Below, piece by piece: positions 35,578 to 47,372 of a stretch of DNA of 64,000 bases. The DNA is taken from positions 208,638 through 272,637 of the forward strand of contig NZ_BMIF01000007.1 in NCBI RefSeq assembly GCF_014641695.1, read 5' to 3'. The notes under the pieces are model-generated. The model saw nothing but the letters and a program-made list of their open reading frames with translations. It did not search any database and was not told the DNA's origin. A program made the translations under genes and the position numbers. This stretch comes from Nitratireductor aestuarii. Lineage in GTDB: Bacteria; Pseudomonadota; Alphaproteobacteria; Rhizobiales; Rhizobiaceae. Each line of letters starts with the position of its first letter. Positions within the stretch are counted from its first letter, which is position 1.

Positions 35578-37228
35578 AGCGGACACTTGCGTTCGCCGGA
35601 GACCTGTTGCGCAAGAGGAGGGGCATCGGTCTTGCCCTCCTCTGCCTGTTCACCTCAGCTCTTTCGATCTGCGTGATCCTGCTCCAGCCCGCACTCATTT
35701 CCGCCTTCCTGCGTGGTCTAGGGCATCGGCAGGAGGTGGTAACCTACCTTGTCGTGACGCTGCTCGCTGCTCCGCTTGCCATCCATGCCAGCGCGTGCGC
35801 GAACAATGCGCTGCTACAGCACATTCGCGGCGCAAGCAAAGAGCGACTGTTCGACTTCATCATCCGAAAGCCACTCTCCTTTTTCCAGAAGCGGAATGAA
35901 GGCTGGATCGAGTCGAGCATCTCGATCGGCTCGCATTCAACGCGGACATTGGTCCACGAAACGATTGCCATCCTTTCGCGCCTGATCTTCCTGATCGGGG
36001 CCGCAGCCCTGCTCACCTTCTGGGTGGGTCCGGTATTCGGCGCATCCTTCCTCGGCGTGCTGCTCCTCTACCTCTGGCTCTCGTTCAGGCTGTTTGGGCG
36101 CAATGCAAACCGGGTGCAGCAAGCGGTGCAGCAGACGTCTGTCGTTTCAGCGCAAATTGCGGATGCGATCGCAAACGTCGCCACCATCCAGCAATGCAAC
36201 AGCTTTGACCACGAACGAAAGCGGCTGGATGAATTTCTTGCACGGGAGAAATCAACCTATAGCGCATCGCAAAGGGCGGTCGATCGCGCCGACGCGGTGC
36301 AGCGCCTGGCGCTGGCTACGGCGCTCGCGGTGTTTCTCATCGTAGCGCATAGCACTGTCCCCGGTAGTGACGGCTCCTTCGTGGCGATCTTCATCATCAT
36401 GCTCCTTTCCTATGCACAGCTGGAAAGCACCGGTCGAGCACTCAACTCACTCTTTGAACACCAGCACCACCTCACGGCGATCCTTGAAGCGATCGATTAT
36501 CGTCCGGGGAGCCGACCGCAACCTTCCCGGATCATCCAAGCAAGTTCGGACGTGGCGTCCGGGACCAGACCGCTCCCGCCGCTTATCCGGATTGAGGATG
36601 CAGGATTCGCCTACCAGCCTGCGCACCGTGTCCTCGACGCTATCAGCCTGAAAATTGAACCGGGTTCGCATCAGCTGATCCAAGGGACTAGCGGAAGTGG
36701 GAAAACCACACTGCTCAAGCTGCTGACCGGCCAATTGAAACCCTGCGCTGGAAGAGTCCTGCTTGAAGGCAGGGACGCGTGGTCGCTCACGCCGCAGGAT
36801 AAGGCCGCGAGCCTTTGTGCCATTTCCCAAAGGCCAAGCCTTTTTGACCGATCACTCTTTGAGAACGTCGTCTATGGTCATTCGACCTCCGACCAGCGCC
36901 TGGTCATAGAGCTGCTCCGTGAGCTCGGGTTGAAAACACCACCCAGCCAAAGTGACAAGGAATGGTTGGCCATGACGCTCGGCAAGAATTGAGGCAGGCT
37001 AAGCGGCGGTGAGCGCCAAAGAGTCCTGATCGCGCGTGCCGTGCTTGCGGCGCGACCCGTGCTGGTGCTCGATGAAGCCACATCCGAACTCGACCCGGAA
37101 ACCGAGAAGAAGGTGTTGGAAGTGATTCACGGGCGGTTGGCTGGCTGCACGATCATCGCCGTCAGCCACCATCCTCACGCCGAGCTTCGCGGCTATGCGA
37201 CGTTCCGCTTGCCCGAGCGTTGTTTAGA

Positions 37229-37250
<22 letters not shown>
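35574..37250 (+). pseudogene. ABC exporter interrupted by an in-frame TGA
   Basis: Reading from ATG 35574 gives a membrane domain with about six helices, then Walker A GTSGSGKTT and Q-loop AISQRP, and reaches TGA at 36990-36992 (codon 473). Beyond it, in the same frame, come RLSGGERQR (signature), [12 protein letters not shown] (Walker B) and AVSHH (switch), ending at TAG 37250. The whole would be a normal 558-residue exporter. No base insertion is needed: one substitution (for example GGA to TGA) explains the break. The 472-residue product lacks essential ATPase motifs. A sequencing error, readthrough or true decay are all possible. It is coupled to the propeller gene by ATGA. Its end overlaps fhs by 22 bases. 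Confidence 0.85.
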
Positions 37251-38905
<1,655 letters not shown>

Positions 38906-38920
38906 CGCGCTTACTCTCCG

Positions 38921-40009
38921 TTAGCGATCAAGAACCTGCCGCAGCTCGACCAGATTGGACCGAGCGCGCAGGATGTAGAAACCCATCGTGGCCAGGTGGG
39001 TCGGCATGATCCAGCCGGCTTCCCTGCCATTGGAAATCATGAAGGGGGTGATGTTCAGTGCCGAACGGAACTGCTGTTCCGTATCCATCCAGAGTGCATG
39101 GAGCGAACGCTGGGCAATCACATCGCGGAAATCCGCGCGGGCTGCATTGAGCAGGCCGTAATAGCCGTAGAGCTGGCCGTAGGCGAACCAGAAGCGGTCG
39201 TCGGCGCGGAAGTCGAACCAGCCGCCGTTGTGGTTTTCGGAGCGCTCGCGCAGGATGGCCGAGGTGGAACCAATGTCACCCGCAATACGATCGAGGAACT
39301 GCATGAGGTTGTCTGCGCGGCTGTCGAAGACGGCATCACAGCGCTCAAGGCGGGCGTTGAAGCTGCGCAGCGACTGGGCGGCGGTGCGGTAGAAAGAAGG
39401 CGTCGGGGTCTTCGGTCCGAACGGGTTCAGGCCGAAATACCACGCGTCTTCACTGAACTGGATGTTTTCGCGCGCCTTCTGGAGATCGCCGTCAATCTGT
39501 GACGTGCCGCGCACGCGACCAAGCGCATCCACCAGCTCCACCGCGGTGCGGCGGACGGTCTGGTTCACGCCGCGCTGGAATGAGGCCTTGTTGTCGAAGA
39601 AGGGCGTGCTGTCCCAATCAATTCCAAAGAAGCCGAGCTTGTAGAACAGCATGGAGGAGATCCACGCGTTCTGGTCGACGTTGAAGTCGATCAGATCGGC
39701 CGTCACCTGGGCAATCGCGGAGGGGCTGCAGGTTTCAGCCGCGTTTTCACCCGTATTGGCGAGGCGGGCGCCTGCCGACGTGTCGCGCTTGTCGAACTCG
39801 TAGGCAGCCACATAGTCGGGATTAAAGCCGGACCAGATCTGCGTCTGCACCATGAAATAGATGTTCAAGCCGACGAACAGAACAAAGGCCAACCCGACCG
39901 AAATGCGCAGGATCCAGCCGCGCCGCGTGTACCAGCGACCGATGGCGGCGAAAGGCGCTACAATCCAGGAGAAAAGACGGGAAAAGAAATTACCGATCGC
40001 TCTGAACAA
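38921..40009 (-). CDS. DUF2333 family membrane-anchored protein
   Basis: The 362-residue protein has one membrane helix near the N-terminus (WILRISVGLAFVLFVGLNIYFMV) and a large periplasmic domain with DQNAWISSMLFYKLGFFGIDWD and WYFGLNPFGPKTPTPSFYR, which I recognise as DUF2333. Function unknown. The start is a TTG at 40007-40009 preceded at 5 bases by AGGAGG, a perfect ribosome binding site, so TTG is strongly supported. It lies 15 bases upstream of fhs on the same strand and may be co-transcribed with it. Confidence 0.88.
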   Translation of the reverse strand: MFRAIGNFFSRLFSWIVAPFAAIGRWYTRRGWILRISVGLAFVLFVGLNIYFMVQTQIWSGFNPDYVAAYEFDKRDTSAGARLANTGENAAETCSPSAIAQVTADLIDFNVDQNAWISSMLFYKLGFFGIDWDSTPFFDNKASFQRGVNQTVRRTAVELVDALGRVRGTSQIDGDLQKARENIQFSEDAWYFGLNPFGPKTPTPSFYRTAAQSLRSFNARLERCDAVFDSRADNLMQFLDRIAGDIGSTSAILRERSENHNGGWFDFRADDRFWFAYGQLYGYYGLLNAARADFRDVIAQRSLHALWMDTEQQFRSALNITPFMISNGREAGWIMPTHLATMGFYILRARSNLVELRQVLDR

Positions 40010-40220
40010 CTACGCCTCCTGCGGCGACACGAGGCTTGCAGCCTCTTCCATTGAGCGTGTTCTGGCGAACACCGTCGGAATTGACATAAGCGTTTTGCAT
40101 CTGAGGAACAACTGGGCTTGCCGTGCCTTTGTTTTTCAGGCCTTGGGAATATCCGTAGAGGACCGCGGGAGACGACGTTCCTTTTCCATCGGAAACGGAT
40201 TTTTTCGGGGCAAAGCTCAT
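39990..40220 (-). CDS. Possible small protein upstream of the DUF2333 gene
   Basis: A 76-codon frame (MSFAPKKSVSDGKG... to VVVQSDR) starts at ATG 40220 with AAGG four bases before it and ends by overlapping the DUF2333 start by 20 bases. It is polar, without membrane segments or a known family, and its third-position base use is only weakly biased. It may be a real short gene coupled to DUF2333 or chance. The remaining 40221-40315 shows only the choX leader. Confidence 0.25.
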   Translation of the reverse strand: MSFAPKKSVSDGKGTSSPAVLYGYSQGLKNKGTASPVVPQMQNAYVNSDGVRQNTLNGRGCKPRVAAGGVVVQSDR

Positions 40221-40315
40221 TGGGCCTTAATTGCTGGGAGCAACCGCAAATTGATGCTTGCGCAGACCTATCAGCACAAAGGATAATTCCACCAACATTA
40301 TAGCAGGAGATCATC

Positions 40316-41263
40316 ATGTTCGGTAACAGGAGTTTGGGCGCCACACTTGGTCTGGTTCTGGCACTTGGCTCCGGATCTGCGTTTGCTGCAGACCCCGCGG
40401 AATGCCGGACGGTGACGTTCTCCGATGTGGGCTGGACCGACATCACCGCCACGACTGCGACGGCGACTGTCATCCTCAAGGCGCTGGGTTACGAGCCAGA
40501 GGTGCAGATGCTGTCGGTTCCGGTCACCTATGCCTCGCTCGACAAGAAGGACATCGACGTTTTCCTCGGCAACTGGATGCCGACCATGGAGGCAGACATC
40601 GCGCCCTATCGCGAAAAGGGCACGGTCGAGACGCTGGTGACCAACCTGGAAGGCGCGAAATACACCCTCGCAGTGCCGCAATATACCTATGACGAAGGCC
40701 TCAAGACCTTTGACGACATCGTCAAGTTCCAGGACCAGCTGAAGGCCGAGATCTATGGCATCGAGCCGGGCAATGACGGTAACCGGCTGATCCTCGACAT
40801 GATCGCCAACAACACGTACGGCCTCGGCGAGTTCGAGGTGGTGGAAAGCTCTGAGGCCGGCATGCTGGCGCAGGTGGCCCGCGCCGTGCAGCGCAAGGAG
40901 CACATCGTGTTCCTCGGCTGGGAGCCGCACCCGATGAACGCCAGGTTCGACATGGTCTATCTCGACGGCGGTGACGATGTGTTCGGCCCCAACTACGGCG
41001 GCGCAACAGTGTTGACGAACGTCTGGAAGGGCTATGCCGAGCAGTGCCCGAACGTAGGCCAATTCCTCAAGAACCTCGTGTTCACGCTCGACATGGAAAA
41101 CGAGATCATGGGCGCCATCCTCGATGACGGTGCAGACCCGCAGGAAGCTGCATCGGCCTGGCTGACGCGGAACCCTGATGCGCTCGAGCCATGGCTTGCA
41201 GGCGTTACCACGTTCGACGGCGGGGATGCCCCGGCAGCCGTCAAGCAGGCTCTGGGACTCTAA
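40316..41263 (+). CDS. choX: Choline-binding periplasmic protein
   Basis: The 315-residue protein has a clear signal peptide (cleavage after GSAFA) and the mature start DPAECRTVTFSDVGWTDI. Aromatic residues expected in the choline cage are present (VGWTD, GNWMPT, LGWEPHPM, PNYGGA), as in the choline/glycine-betaine binding family and close to rhizobial ChoX. It delivers choline to ChoWV. AGGAG precedes the ATG. A hairpin follows its stop. Confidence 0.94.
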   Translation: MFGNRSLGATLGLVLALGSGSAFAADPAECRTVTFSDVGWTDITATTATATVILKALGYEPEVQMLSVPVTYASLDKKDIDVFLGNWMPTMEADIAPYREKGTVETLVTNLEGAKYTLAVPQYTYDEGLKTFDDIVKFQDQLKAEIYGIEPGNDGNRLILDMIANNTYGLGEFEVVESSEAGMLAQVARAVQRKEHIVFLGWEPHPMNARFDMVYLDGGDDVFGPNYGGATVLTNVWKGYAEQCPNVGQFLKNLVFTLDMENEIMGAILDDGADPQEAASAWLTRNPDALEPWLAGVTTFDGGDAPAAVKQALGL

Positions 41264-41279
41264 GCCTGCGTAAGTCTGC

Positions 41280-41309
41280 AACGCGGTTTCGTCGAGACGG
41301 GACCGCGTT
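41280..41309 (+). promoter_or_regulatory. Hairpin after choX
   Basis: AACGCGGT (41280-41287) and ACCGCGTT (41302-41309) pair perfectly 17 bases after the choX stop, without a T-run. Such structures often stabilise the upstream message or cause partial termination, giving more binding protein than permease. Confidence 0.5.
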
Positions 41310-41359
41310 CCACAGGCGCATCAAATCGCCGCTGGACTTTCCAAGCGGTACAAAAATGA

Positions 41360-41475
41360 TCTAATCCATAGTTCCCAAGCAATCCGGTTTTCACTTTACG
41401 GGAATTGCTCTAGCCTTGATCATCGCACTTCCAGATGGAAAGTGGTTCCCATTTTTCCTGGATTTGCTTTGAGAT
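41360..41475. repeat. Rhizobial palindromic intergenic repeat between choX and choW
   Basis: The stretch has two partial copies of the element seen at 5881-5930. One runs GTTCCCAAGCAATCCGGTTTTCACTTTACGGGAATTGCTCTAG (41371-41413); the other is AAGTGGTTCCCATTTTTCCTGGATTTGCTTTGAG (41440-41473). The shared core is G-A-A-T-T-G-C-T-C-T-A-G and C-C-x-x-T-T-T-T-C-C-T-G-G-A. It separates choX from choW and may influence message processing. Confidence 0.65.
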
Positions 41476-41493
41476 AAACGAGGCATTCTCAGA

Positions 41494-42375
41494 ATGCCTG
41501 GAGGATCCGCACCGCTTATGGACGACCCGATAACTGCCTGGATCTCCGCCTGGAAAATACCTCTTGGTCGCTGGGGCCGGCAATTTTTCGAATTTCTGAC
41601 CGCGAACTTTGCCTGGTTCTTTGACAATCTCGCCCTCCTGTTGAGCAATTTCCTCAACGGGATGGTCGAGCTGTTGCTGGCAATTCCCGCGTCAATTCTC
41701 GTCCTGGTTCTGGCGGCGCTTGCCTATGCGCTGCAGCGCTCCTGGCGGATCACCATCGGCACGCTGCTCGGCCTCGCCTTCATCATCAATCAGGGACTGT
41801 GGCGGGAAGCGGTCGAAACGCTGGTGCTGGTCGTCTCCGCCACCGCCGCCTCCATGGCCATCGGTGTGCCGATCGGCATCTGGGCCGCACATAACGAGCG
41901 CGTTTACGGTTTCATCCGGCCGGTTCTCGACCTGATGCAGACGCTGCCCACCTTCGTCTATCTGATCCCCGTGCTGATCCTCTTCGGCCTGGGTGCCGCA
42001 CCCGGATTGATCGTGACGGTGATCTTCGCGGCTCCGGCGCCGATCCGGCTCACCTATCTCGGCATCAAATCCGTGCCCGTGCCGCTGCGGGAAGCGGGCC
42101 TCGCCTTTGGCGCGACCAAACTGCAGCTCCTGCGCAAGGTGGAACTGCCGGCCGCCCTGCCCTCTATCATGGCCGGCATGACCCAGTGCATCATGCTCTC
42201 GCTCTCCATGGTTGTCATCGCAGCTCTGATCGGCGCCAATGGCCTCGGCAAACCGGTGGTGCGGGCGCTCAACAGCGTCAATATTCCGCTTGGTATCGAA
42301 TCGGGCCTCGCAATCGTCGTGCTTGCGATCATCCTCGACCGCATCACCCGTCTCGGCCGGGAGCTGCCCAAATGA
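41494..42375 (+). CDS. choW: Choline ABC transporter permease
   Basis: The 293-residue protein has six helices and the permease EAA-type loop (REAGLAFGATKLQLLRKVELPAALPSIMAG). It belongs to the ProW/OpuAB type family, matching choX upstream and choV downstream. ATG 41494 with GAGG ten bases upstream is used; an ATG at 41518 would give the more usual length but its GGAGG is 13 bases away. The stop overlaps the choV start. Confidence 0.92.
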   Translation: MPGGSAPLMDDPITAWISAWKIPLGRWGRQFFEFLTANFAWFFDNLALLLSNFLNGMVELLLAIPASILVLVLAALAYALQRSWRITIGTLLGLAFIINQGLWREAVETLVLVVSATAASMAIGVPIGIWAAHNERVYGFIRPVLDLMQTLPTFVYLIPVLILFGLGAAPGLIVTVIFAAPAPIRLTYLGIKSVPVPLREAGLAFGATKLQLLRKVELPAALPSIMAGMTQCIMLSLSMVVIAALIGANGLGKPVVRALNSVNIPLGIESGLAIVVLAIILDRITRLGRELPK

Positions 42376-43580
42376 AGGCAGCAATCGAATTCCGCAATGT
42401 CGACATCATGTTCGGCACCGAGAAAGAGCGCGCGGCGGCAATGCCGTTGCTCAAGGCCGGCGCGAACCGGGAGGAAGTGGTCGACAAGACCGGCGCTGTG
42501 ATCGGCTGTGCGGGCATCAATCTCAGCGTCCGCCATGGCGAAATCTCCGTCCTGATGGGTCTGTCCGGCTCGGGCAAATCGACGCTTCTGCGCTCCGTCA
42601 ACGGTTTGAACAGCATCCAGAGCGGCGATGTCTTTGTCGAGGTCAATGGCAAGGCCACGTCAGTACGAACTGCCTCCGACGCGGAGCTGCGCCAGCTGCG
42701 GCGCGAGGGCGTGGCCATGGTGTTCCAGCAGTTCGCGCTGCTGCCCTGGCGCACGGTCGCCGACAATGTGGGCTTCGGCCTGGAGCTCTCGGGCATGTCA
42801 GCTCCGGAACGCCGCGAACGCGTCATGAAACAGCTGAAGCTCGTGCATCTGGAAGACTGGGCCGACCGCTATGCGCACGAACTCTCTGGCGGCATGCAGC
42901 AGCGCGTCGGGCTCGCCCGGGCGCTGGCGACTGAAGCGCCGATCCTTCTGATGGACGAGCCCTTCTCGGCGCTCGATCCGCTGATCCGCGCCAAGTTGCA
43001 GGACGAGCTGCTGCAGCTTCAGTCCCGGCTCAAGAAGACGATCCTGTTCGTCAGCCATGACCTCGAAGAGGCGCTGAAGATCGGCAACCGGATCTCCATC
43101 ATGCAGGGCGGGCGCATCGTTCAAAGCGGCAAGCCCGAAGACATCGTGCTATCGCCCGCCAATGAATACGTCCGCGAGTTCGTCTCGCACGTGAACCCAC
43201 TCTCTGTGCTCACCGCCGGGAACGTGATGCGCGACGTGCGGGAGCTCGAATCTGCCGGTGAAGGTTGGGTATGGCTCGACAGGCGGAGAACAACGCGCTT
43301 CCTCCTCGACCGGAACATGCTCGTCGTGGGTGCGGAGTCCCATGGAGAACCGGCCGACTGGATTTCGTGCGAGGACAAGAGCATCATGCACGAAGAACGC
43401 AACATCGTGTACTGGGCGCAGGCGACTACGCCGCTCAAGACAGTGATGCATGCGATCCATCATTCGCAAACCGCTCCCGTGGCAGTGTTTGACGAAGCCT
43501 CGCGCTTCCTGGGCTCGATCGGCGTGCGCGATACGCTCAGGGCCGTCATGCGCGACCGCGGAACCATGCTTGAGGACTGA
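42372..43580 (+). CDS. choV: Choline ABC transporter ATP-binding protein
   Basis: The 402-residue ATPase has Walker [11 protein letters not shown]-loop FQQFALLP, signature LSGGMQQR, Walker [13 protein letters not shown] and switch HD. A C-terminal extension of about 120 residues is consistent with a CBS-like regulatory region as in ProV/OpuAA. The ATG at 42372 overlaps the choW stop; the open frame upstream to 42186 is only overlap with choW. It completes choXWV; no bet genes are nearby. Confidence 0.94.
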   Translation: MKAAIEFRNVDIMFGTEKERAAAMPLLKAGANREEVVDKTGAVIGCAGINLSVRHGEISVLMGLSGSGKSTLLRSVNGLNSIQSGDVFVEVNGKATSVRTASDAELRQLRREGVAMVFQQFALLPWRTVADNVGFGLELSGMSAPERRERVMKQLKLVHLEDWADRYAHELSGGMQQRVGLARALATEAPILLMDEPFSALDPLIRAKLQDELLQLQSRLKKTILFVSHDLEEALKIGNRISIMQGGRIVQSGKPEDIVLSPANEYVREFVSHVNPLSVLTAGNVMRDVRELESAGEGWVWLDRRRTTRFLLDRNMLVVGAESHGEPADWISCEDKSIMHEERNIVYWAQATTPLKTVMHAIHHSQTAPVAVFDEASRFLGSIGVRDTLRAVMRDRGTMLED

Positions 43581-43585
43581 CAGTC

Positions 43586-44389
43586 TTGAACCGGGACTAT
43601 ATCCTGATCGAAGATCCCGAAGATCCCCGGATCGCCGCGTATCGCGACATCCGGGAACGGGATCTTGTCGGTCGCGAAGGCAAGTTCGTCGCGGAAGGCA
43701 AGACCGTCCTCAACGTGCTCTTTGCCAATGCCCGCATGGAGGCCGAATCCGTCTTTCTGCGCGAGAATCGCGTCGACGGGATGACGGAGTTGCTGGCGAA
43801 GATCCCCGCTGATGTTCCGATCTATGTCGGCTCCGGTGCGGTGATGGACCAGATCGCCGGGTTCCACATGCATCGCGGCGTGCTGGCGATCGGACGACGG
43901 GTGGATAGCCCGAGCGTCGAAGAGCTTCTCGATTCGCTGCCGGATGAGGCGCTGGTGGTGGCGCTTGCGGGTATCGCCAACCATGACAACATGGGCTCGA
44001 TCTTCCGCAATGCGGCTGCCTTTGGCGTCGATGCTATCGTCATGGACCAGGGGTCGTGCGATCCGCTTTACCGCAAGGCCATTCGCGTGTCGGTCGGTGC
44101 TGCGCTGAAAGTGCCTTTCGCGCGCGAAGGCAGTGCGGAAGCCATCGTCGATGCCCTGATGGCCAGAGGTTTCGACGTGCTCGCCATGAGTCCGCAGGGT
44201 GCGCTCGACATGGCGGACGTGAAGCCCGGCAACCGCACAGCCCTGCTGCTCGGCGCAGAAGGACCGGGCCTGCCCCCTCACCTCATGGAACGGCTCACGA
44301 CCGTGCGGATTTCCATGCGCACGGACTTTGACAGCCTCAACGTGGCGGCAGCGTCGGCCATCGCGCTGCACAGGCTCTGGCGCGGCTGA
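43586..44389 (+). CDS. TrmH (SpoU) family RNA methyltransferase
   Basis: The 267-residue protein has an N-terminal substrate-binding domain and the C-terminal SPOUT knot: ALAGIANHDNMGSIFRNAAAFG (motif 1), LLLGAEGPGL (motif 2) and ISMRTDFDSLNVAAASAIALH (motif 3). It methylates a ribose 2'-O in tRNA or rRNA; the exact site is not evident. The start is a TTG five bases after choV with GAGG 10 bases upstream; no better start lies nearby. Confidence 0.88.
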   Translation: MNRDYILIEDPEDPRIAAYRDIRERDLVGREGKFVAEGKTVLNVLFANARMEAESVFLRENRVDGMTELLAKIPADVPIYVGSGAVMDQIAGFHMHRGVLAIGRRVDSPSVEELLDSLPDEALVVALAGIANHDNMGSIFRNAAAFGVDAIVMDQGSCDPLYRKAIRVSVGAALKVPFAREGSAEAIVDALMARGFDVLAMSPQGALDMADVKPGNRTALLLGAEGPGLPPHLMERLTTVRISMRTDFDSLNVAAASAIALHRLWRG

Positions 44390-44401
44390 TCTTTGCTATA
44401 G

Positions 44402-45580
44402 TCAGGAGGCGTTGCGGAGCTTCTGTACCCGGTTAGCCAGGCTTTCGGGACGGGCCTCAAAATCGAGGCCAGGCACTTCACGAACCGGCTCGGAGAGCAC
44501 CTTGTTGATTTCGGAGCCCTGGCCTTCACGCTCCGCAACCATCTGGACCATTTCCGCTGCGATCGCTGAAATCTCGTCGCGTAGCTGCTCGATGCGTTCG
44601 GCCTCATGTTCCTTGCGGTGCCGCTTGCGATGGGCTTCATTGAGGTCGGCGACCCGCTGCTGCAACTGAGCCATATCTTCAGACTGCATGGCATCATCCG
44701 TTTCTTGAGAGAGGTTTTCAGAAACGCCGTTGTACCGGTTTGACGCAATTTGCTGCGGAACCCCGAGATCCTGGGGCACTGCCTGAGGCGCTGGTTCCTC
44801 AACGGAAGACAGCTCATAGGGAATGACCACGCCATACTCGGCCAGCTCTTTCTGCTGACGTTCGAGAATCTGGTCGCGGGTGGAAATGTCTCGCACCAAC
44901 CGGTCTACCCTTGCCTGGAGGTCGGCGACATGCGCCTTCTCGATTTGCAGGGCATTTTCCAGTGTGACCTTTTCCGCCTGGGCTTCGCGCGCCAGGCGGT
45001 CGGCTTCGCGGCGCTGCGTGCGCAGCAGGCCGATGGTGTTGTTGAGTTTGTCGATCTCTGTCTCGCGGGCGACCAGGTCAATCTTCAGCGTGCTCGACAT
45101 CATGTTGAGCTCATCATTCTGACGGCTCAGCTTCTGCACCTTGTTCGTCTCGTCCGCGAGTTTGCGGGCAAGCTCTTCAAGCTGGGTGGTGTATCCCGCC
45201 ACTTCCGCTTCATCTGCGGCAAGCTTTATCTCCAATGACCGCTTCGTACCCTCGACCTCTTCGATCTCGTGATGGAGAGACGTAGTGTCCCCTTCCAGAT
45301 CCCGAATGCGGTCGCGCAGGACATTGATCAGAATAGTGTCTGAGGCCAACTTCTTGCGCAGGCTGTCGGCTTTGACCTCCAGCCGGCGGATCGCCATCGC
45401 ACTGTGCGCACGGATCGCGTCGATCTCGCCTTCGAGTTCCTCGCGGGTAAGCGGAAGGGCTGCCTCGATGCGCTTGCGCTCAAGATGCTCCGCCCGCCGC
45501 CAAAGCGAAGGCGCCAGCGCGATGGCGAGCGCCAAGGCGGCCAGAAAGCCCAACGCGGAGAAAAGCAAACCCTCAATCAC
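44402..45580 (-). CDS. Membrane-anchored coiled-coil protein
   Basis: The 392-residue protein has one N-terminal membrane helix (LLFSALGFLAALALAIALAP) followed by about 200 residues of heptad-like coiled coil (for example RDRIRDLEGDTTSLHHEIEEVEGT) and a polar C-terminal part. It starts with GTG at 45580 with AAGG seven bases before it. It is found in this position in related genomes as I recall, but the function is unknown; a structural role at the envelope is a guess. Confidence 0.7.
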   Translation of the reverse strand: MIEGLLFSALGFLAALALAIALAPSLWRRAEHLERKRIEAALPLTREELEGEIDAIRAHSAMAIRRLEVKADSLRKKLASDTILINVLRDRIRDLEGDTTSLHHEIEEVEGTKRSLEIKLAADEAEVAGYTTQLEELARKLADETNKVQKLSRQNDELNMMSSTLKIDLVARETEIDKLNNTIGLLRTQRREADRLAREAQAEKVTLENALQIEKAHVADLQARVDRLVRDISTRDQILERQQKELAEYGVVIPYELSSVEEPAPQAVPQDLGVPQQIASNRYNGVSENLSQETDDAMQSEDMAQLQQRVADLNEAHRKRHRKEHEAERIEQLRDEISAIAAEMVQMVAEREGQGSEINKVLSEPVREVPGLDFEARPESLANRVQKLRNAS

Positions 45581-45758
45581 GAGATGACCTTCCTAGATGG
45601 CATGGGCAGAGATGATCAGGGCCCGCGAGGGCCCGGGTCTCCCCGAGCGAACGCGTCTATTCTGCATGATGGGGCTGTTACAATCCAGCGCCAGAAGCCA
45701 GCATAACATGTATTATTAAGTGTATGTCGGCCAGGACACACCCCCGAAGGGCGGATGA

Positions 45759-46421
45759 TCAGAAAGGATTCCAGGTTGGTGAGGGCGTCACCTTCAGATA
45801 GCCCATGTTGACGCCCAGACGCGCGCCGACGCCCGTGCGGATCGGGACGATCAGAACATCATTGTTGCCCATTACGTTGAAGCCGAGTCCGGCAACCACA
45901 TAGGCCGATCCCGCAACGCCCGCGAAGCGACGGTAGACGTCGTTCACCGTGTTCAGGTTGTAGACGAGGATCATCACCTTGGAGCCGCTCGCACCAAAGT
46001 CCCAACCGAAGGAAGGGCCCTGCCAGTAGATGGTGTGGTCGCCCGCGTTCTTGGTGAAGAGCGTTCCCTCGCCATAGGTCAGGCCGCCGATGATGGCGCC
46101 GGAACCTTCCTGTCCAAGCACGTAGCCGTTCGGCTGACCGTAGGAGGAGAAGATGTTCTCGATCCCGGTCGCGAGCCCCTTGGACGCCGTGCCAAAGAAA
46201 TTGCTGCCGGCATCGACAATCTCGTTCATCGTGTAGCCGCTGCTCTGCTGCGCGTGCGCAGCCGGTGCGGACAGCATCACCGCCCCCAGCATGGCGAATG
46301 CGAGCGCCTTCAGGCTGCGGCGCCTTGCCTCCTGGAACGTCCCTCTGGACCTGTCGCGGTCGCATCTGTCCTGGACTTGCTTCAGGCAATCCTTGGCAGC
46401 GCGGAAAAGACTCACAAGCAT
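45759..46421 (-). CDS. DUF1134 family secreted protein
   Basis: The 220-residue protein has an N-terminal signal peptide (hydrophobic run LKALAFAMLGAVMLS, cleavage near AAHAQ) and the DUF1134 hallmark region EIVDAGSNFFGTASKGLATGIENIF, with GPSFGWDFGASGSKVMILVYNL. Function unknown; thought to be a periplasmic or outer-membrane-associated protein. ATG 46421 with GGAG seven bases before it is chosen over an upstream frame to 46541. Confidence 0.88.
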   Translation of the reverse strand: MLVSLFRAAKDCLKQVQDRCDRDRSRGTFQEARRRSLKALAFAMLGAVMLSAPAAHAQQSSGYTMNEIVDAGSNFFGTASKGLATGIENIFSSYGQPNGYVLGQEGSGAIIGGLTYGEGTLFTKNAGDHTIYWQGPSFGWDFGASGSKVMILVYNLNTVNDVYRRFAGVAGSAYVVAGLGFNVMGNNDVLIVPIRTGVGARLGVNMGYLKVTPSPTWNPF

Positions 46422-46697
46422 TCGTTCACTCCATGTCGACCTGCACGGAAATTCCCCGTGAAAACGATCGCCCCTGTGCGGCAAATCCCTTACAAACAGG
46501 GTTAAGGGATGATTGCAGCGTAATGCGCAATCCTTTTTCAACCATTAAAGCCCGAAACTCGGATGGCAGAAAAACTTGCCTGGAGTGGGGCTCGGTTGCC
46601 GCTCGCGCCGCAATGTGCGAGCACTTCCTGCACTCAATGGCAGTGATTCGCGGACAGCAATTCCGGTCCGCAGACAGAACCAAGGGGACGGCCCTGT

Positions 46698-47327
46698 ATG
46701 ACTGATATCTTCTCGCTCAGCGCCCTTGATCTAGGAGCCCTGCTGTGCAGCCGCGTTTGCCACGACATCATCTCGCCGGTGGGCGCGATCAATAACGGCC
46801 TTGAGCTGCTCGACGAGGGGGGTGCCGACGAGGACGCGATGCAGCTCATCCGCGCCAGCGCGCGCAACGCCTCGGCACGGCTGCAGTTTGCCCGCATCGC
46901 ATTCGGCGCTGCCGGCTCCGCTGGCATGCAGATCGACACGGGCGATGCACAGGCCGTCGCCACCTCCTACATCAACAATGAAAAGCCTGAGCTGGAGTGG
47001 CTCGGCGAGCGCGAGCTTCTGCCCAAGAACAAGGTCAAGCTGCTGCTCAACCTGCTTCTGGTCGCCAATGCCACCATCCCGCGTGGCGGCAAGCTCACCG
47101 TGAAACTGGAAGACCTCAGGACTTCGCCGCGCTTCACGCTGATCGGTCACGGACCGATGGTGCGCGTGCCGGCTAAGTTCCTCGAGCTTCATTCGGGCCG
47201 CACTCTTGAAGAACCAATCGACGCTCATAGCGTCCAGTTCTACTACACGCTGCTTCTGGCTCGGGAAGCGGGCATGACCATCGCTTTACATGCCTCGCCG
47301 GAAGAGATCGTCATCAACGCCGCGTAG
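46698..47327 (+). CDS. chpT: Histidine phosphotransferase of the CtrA pathway
   Basis: The 209-residue protein has the ChpT pattern: DLGALLCSRVCHDIISPVGAINNGLELL with phosphoacceptor His22, then a degenerate GHKL-like domain (LNLLLVANATIPRGGKL). It passes phosphate from the CckA kinase to CtrA and CpdR. CtrA itself is encoded 4 kb further on. The intergenic region upstream is 276 bases; I see no obvious coding sequence there. Confidence 0.95.
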   Translation: MTDIFSLSALDLGALLCSRVCHDIISPVGAINNGLELLDEGGADEDAMQLIRASARNASARLQFARIAFGAAGSAGMQIDTGDAQAVATSYINNEKPELEWLGERELLPKNKVKLLLNLLLVANATIPRGGKLTVKLEDLRTSPRFTLIGHGPMVRVPAKFLELHSGRTLEEPIDAHSVQFYYTLLLAREAGMTIALHASPEEIVINAA

Positions 47328-47372
47328 GCCGGCCATACTGTCCGGAGCCACTGTTCCGGACAGATCCCGTTG

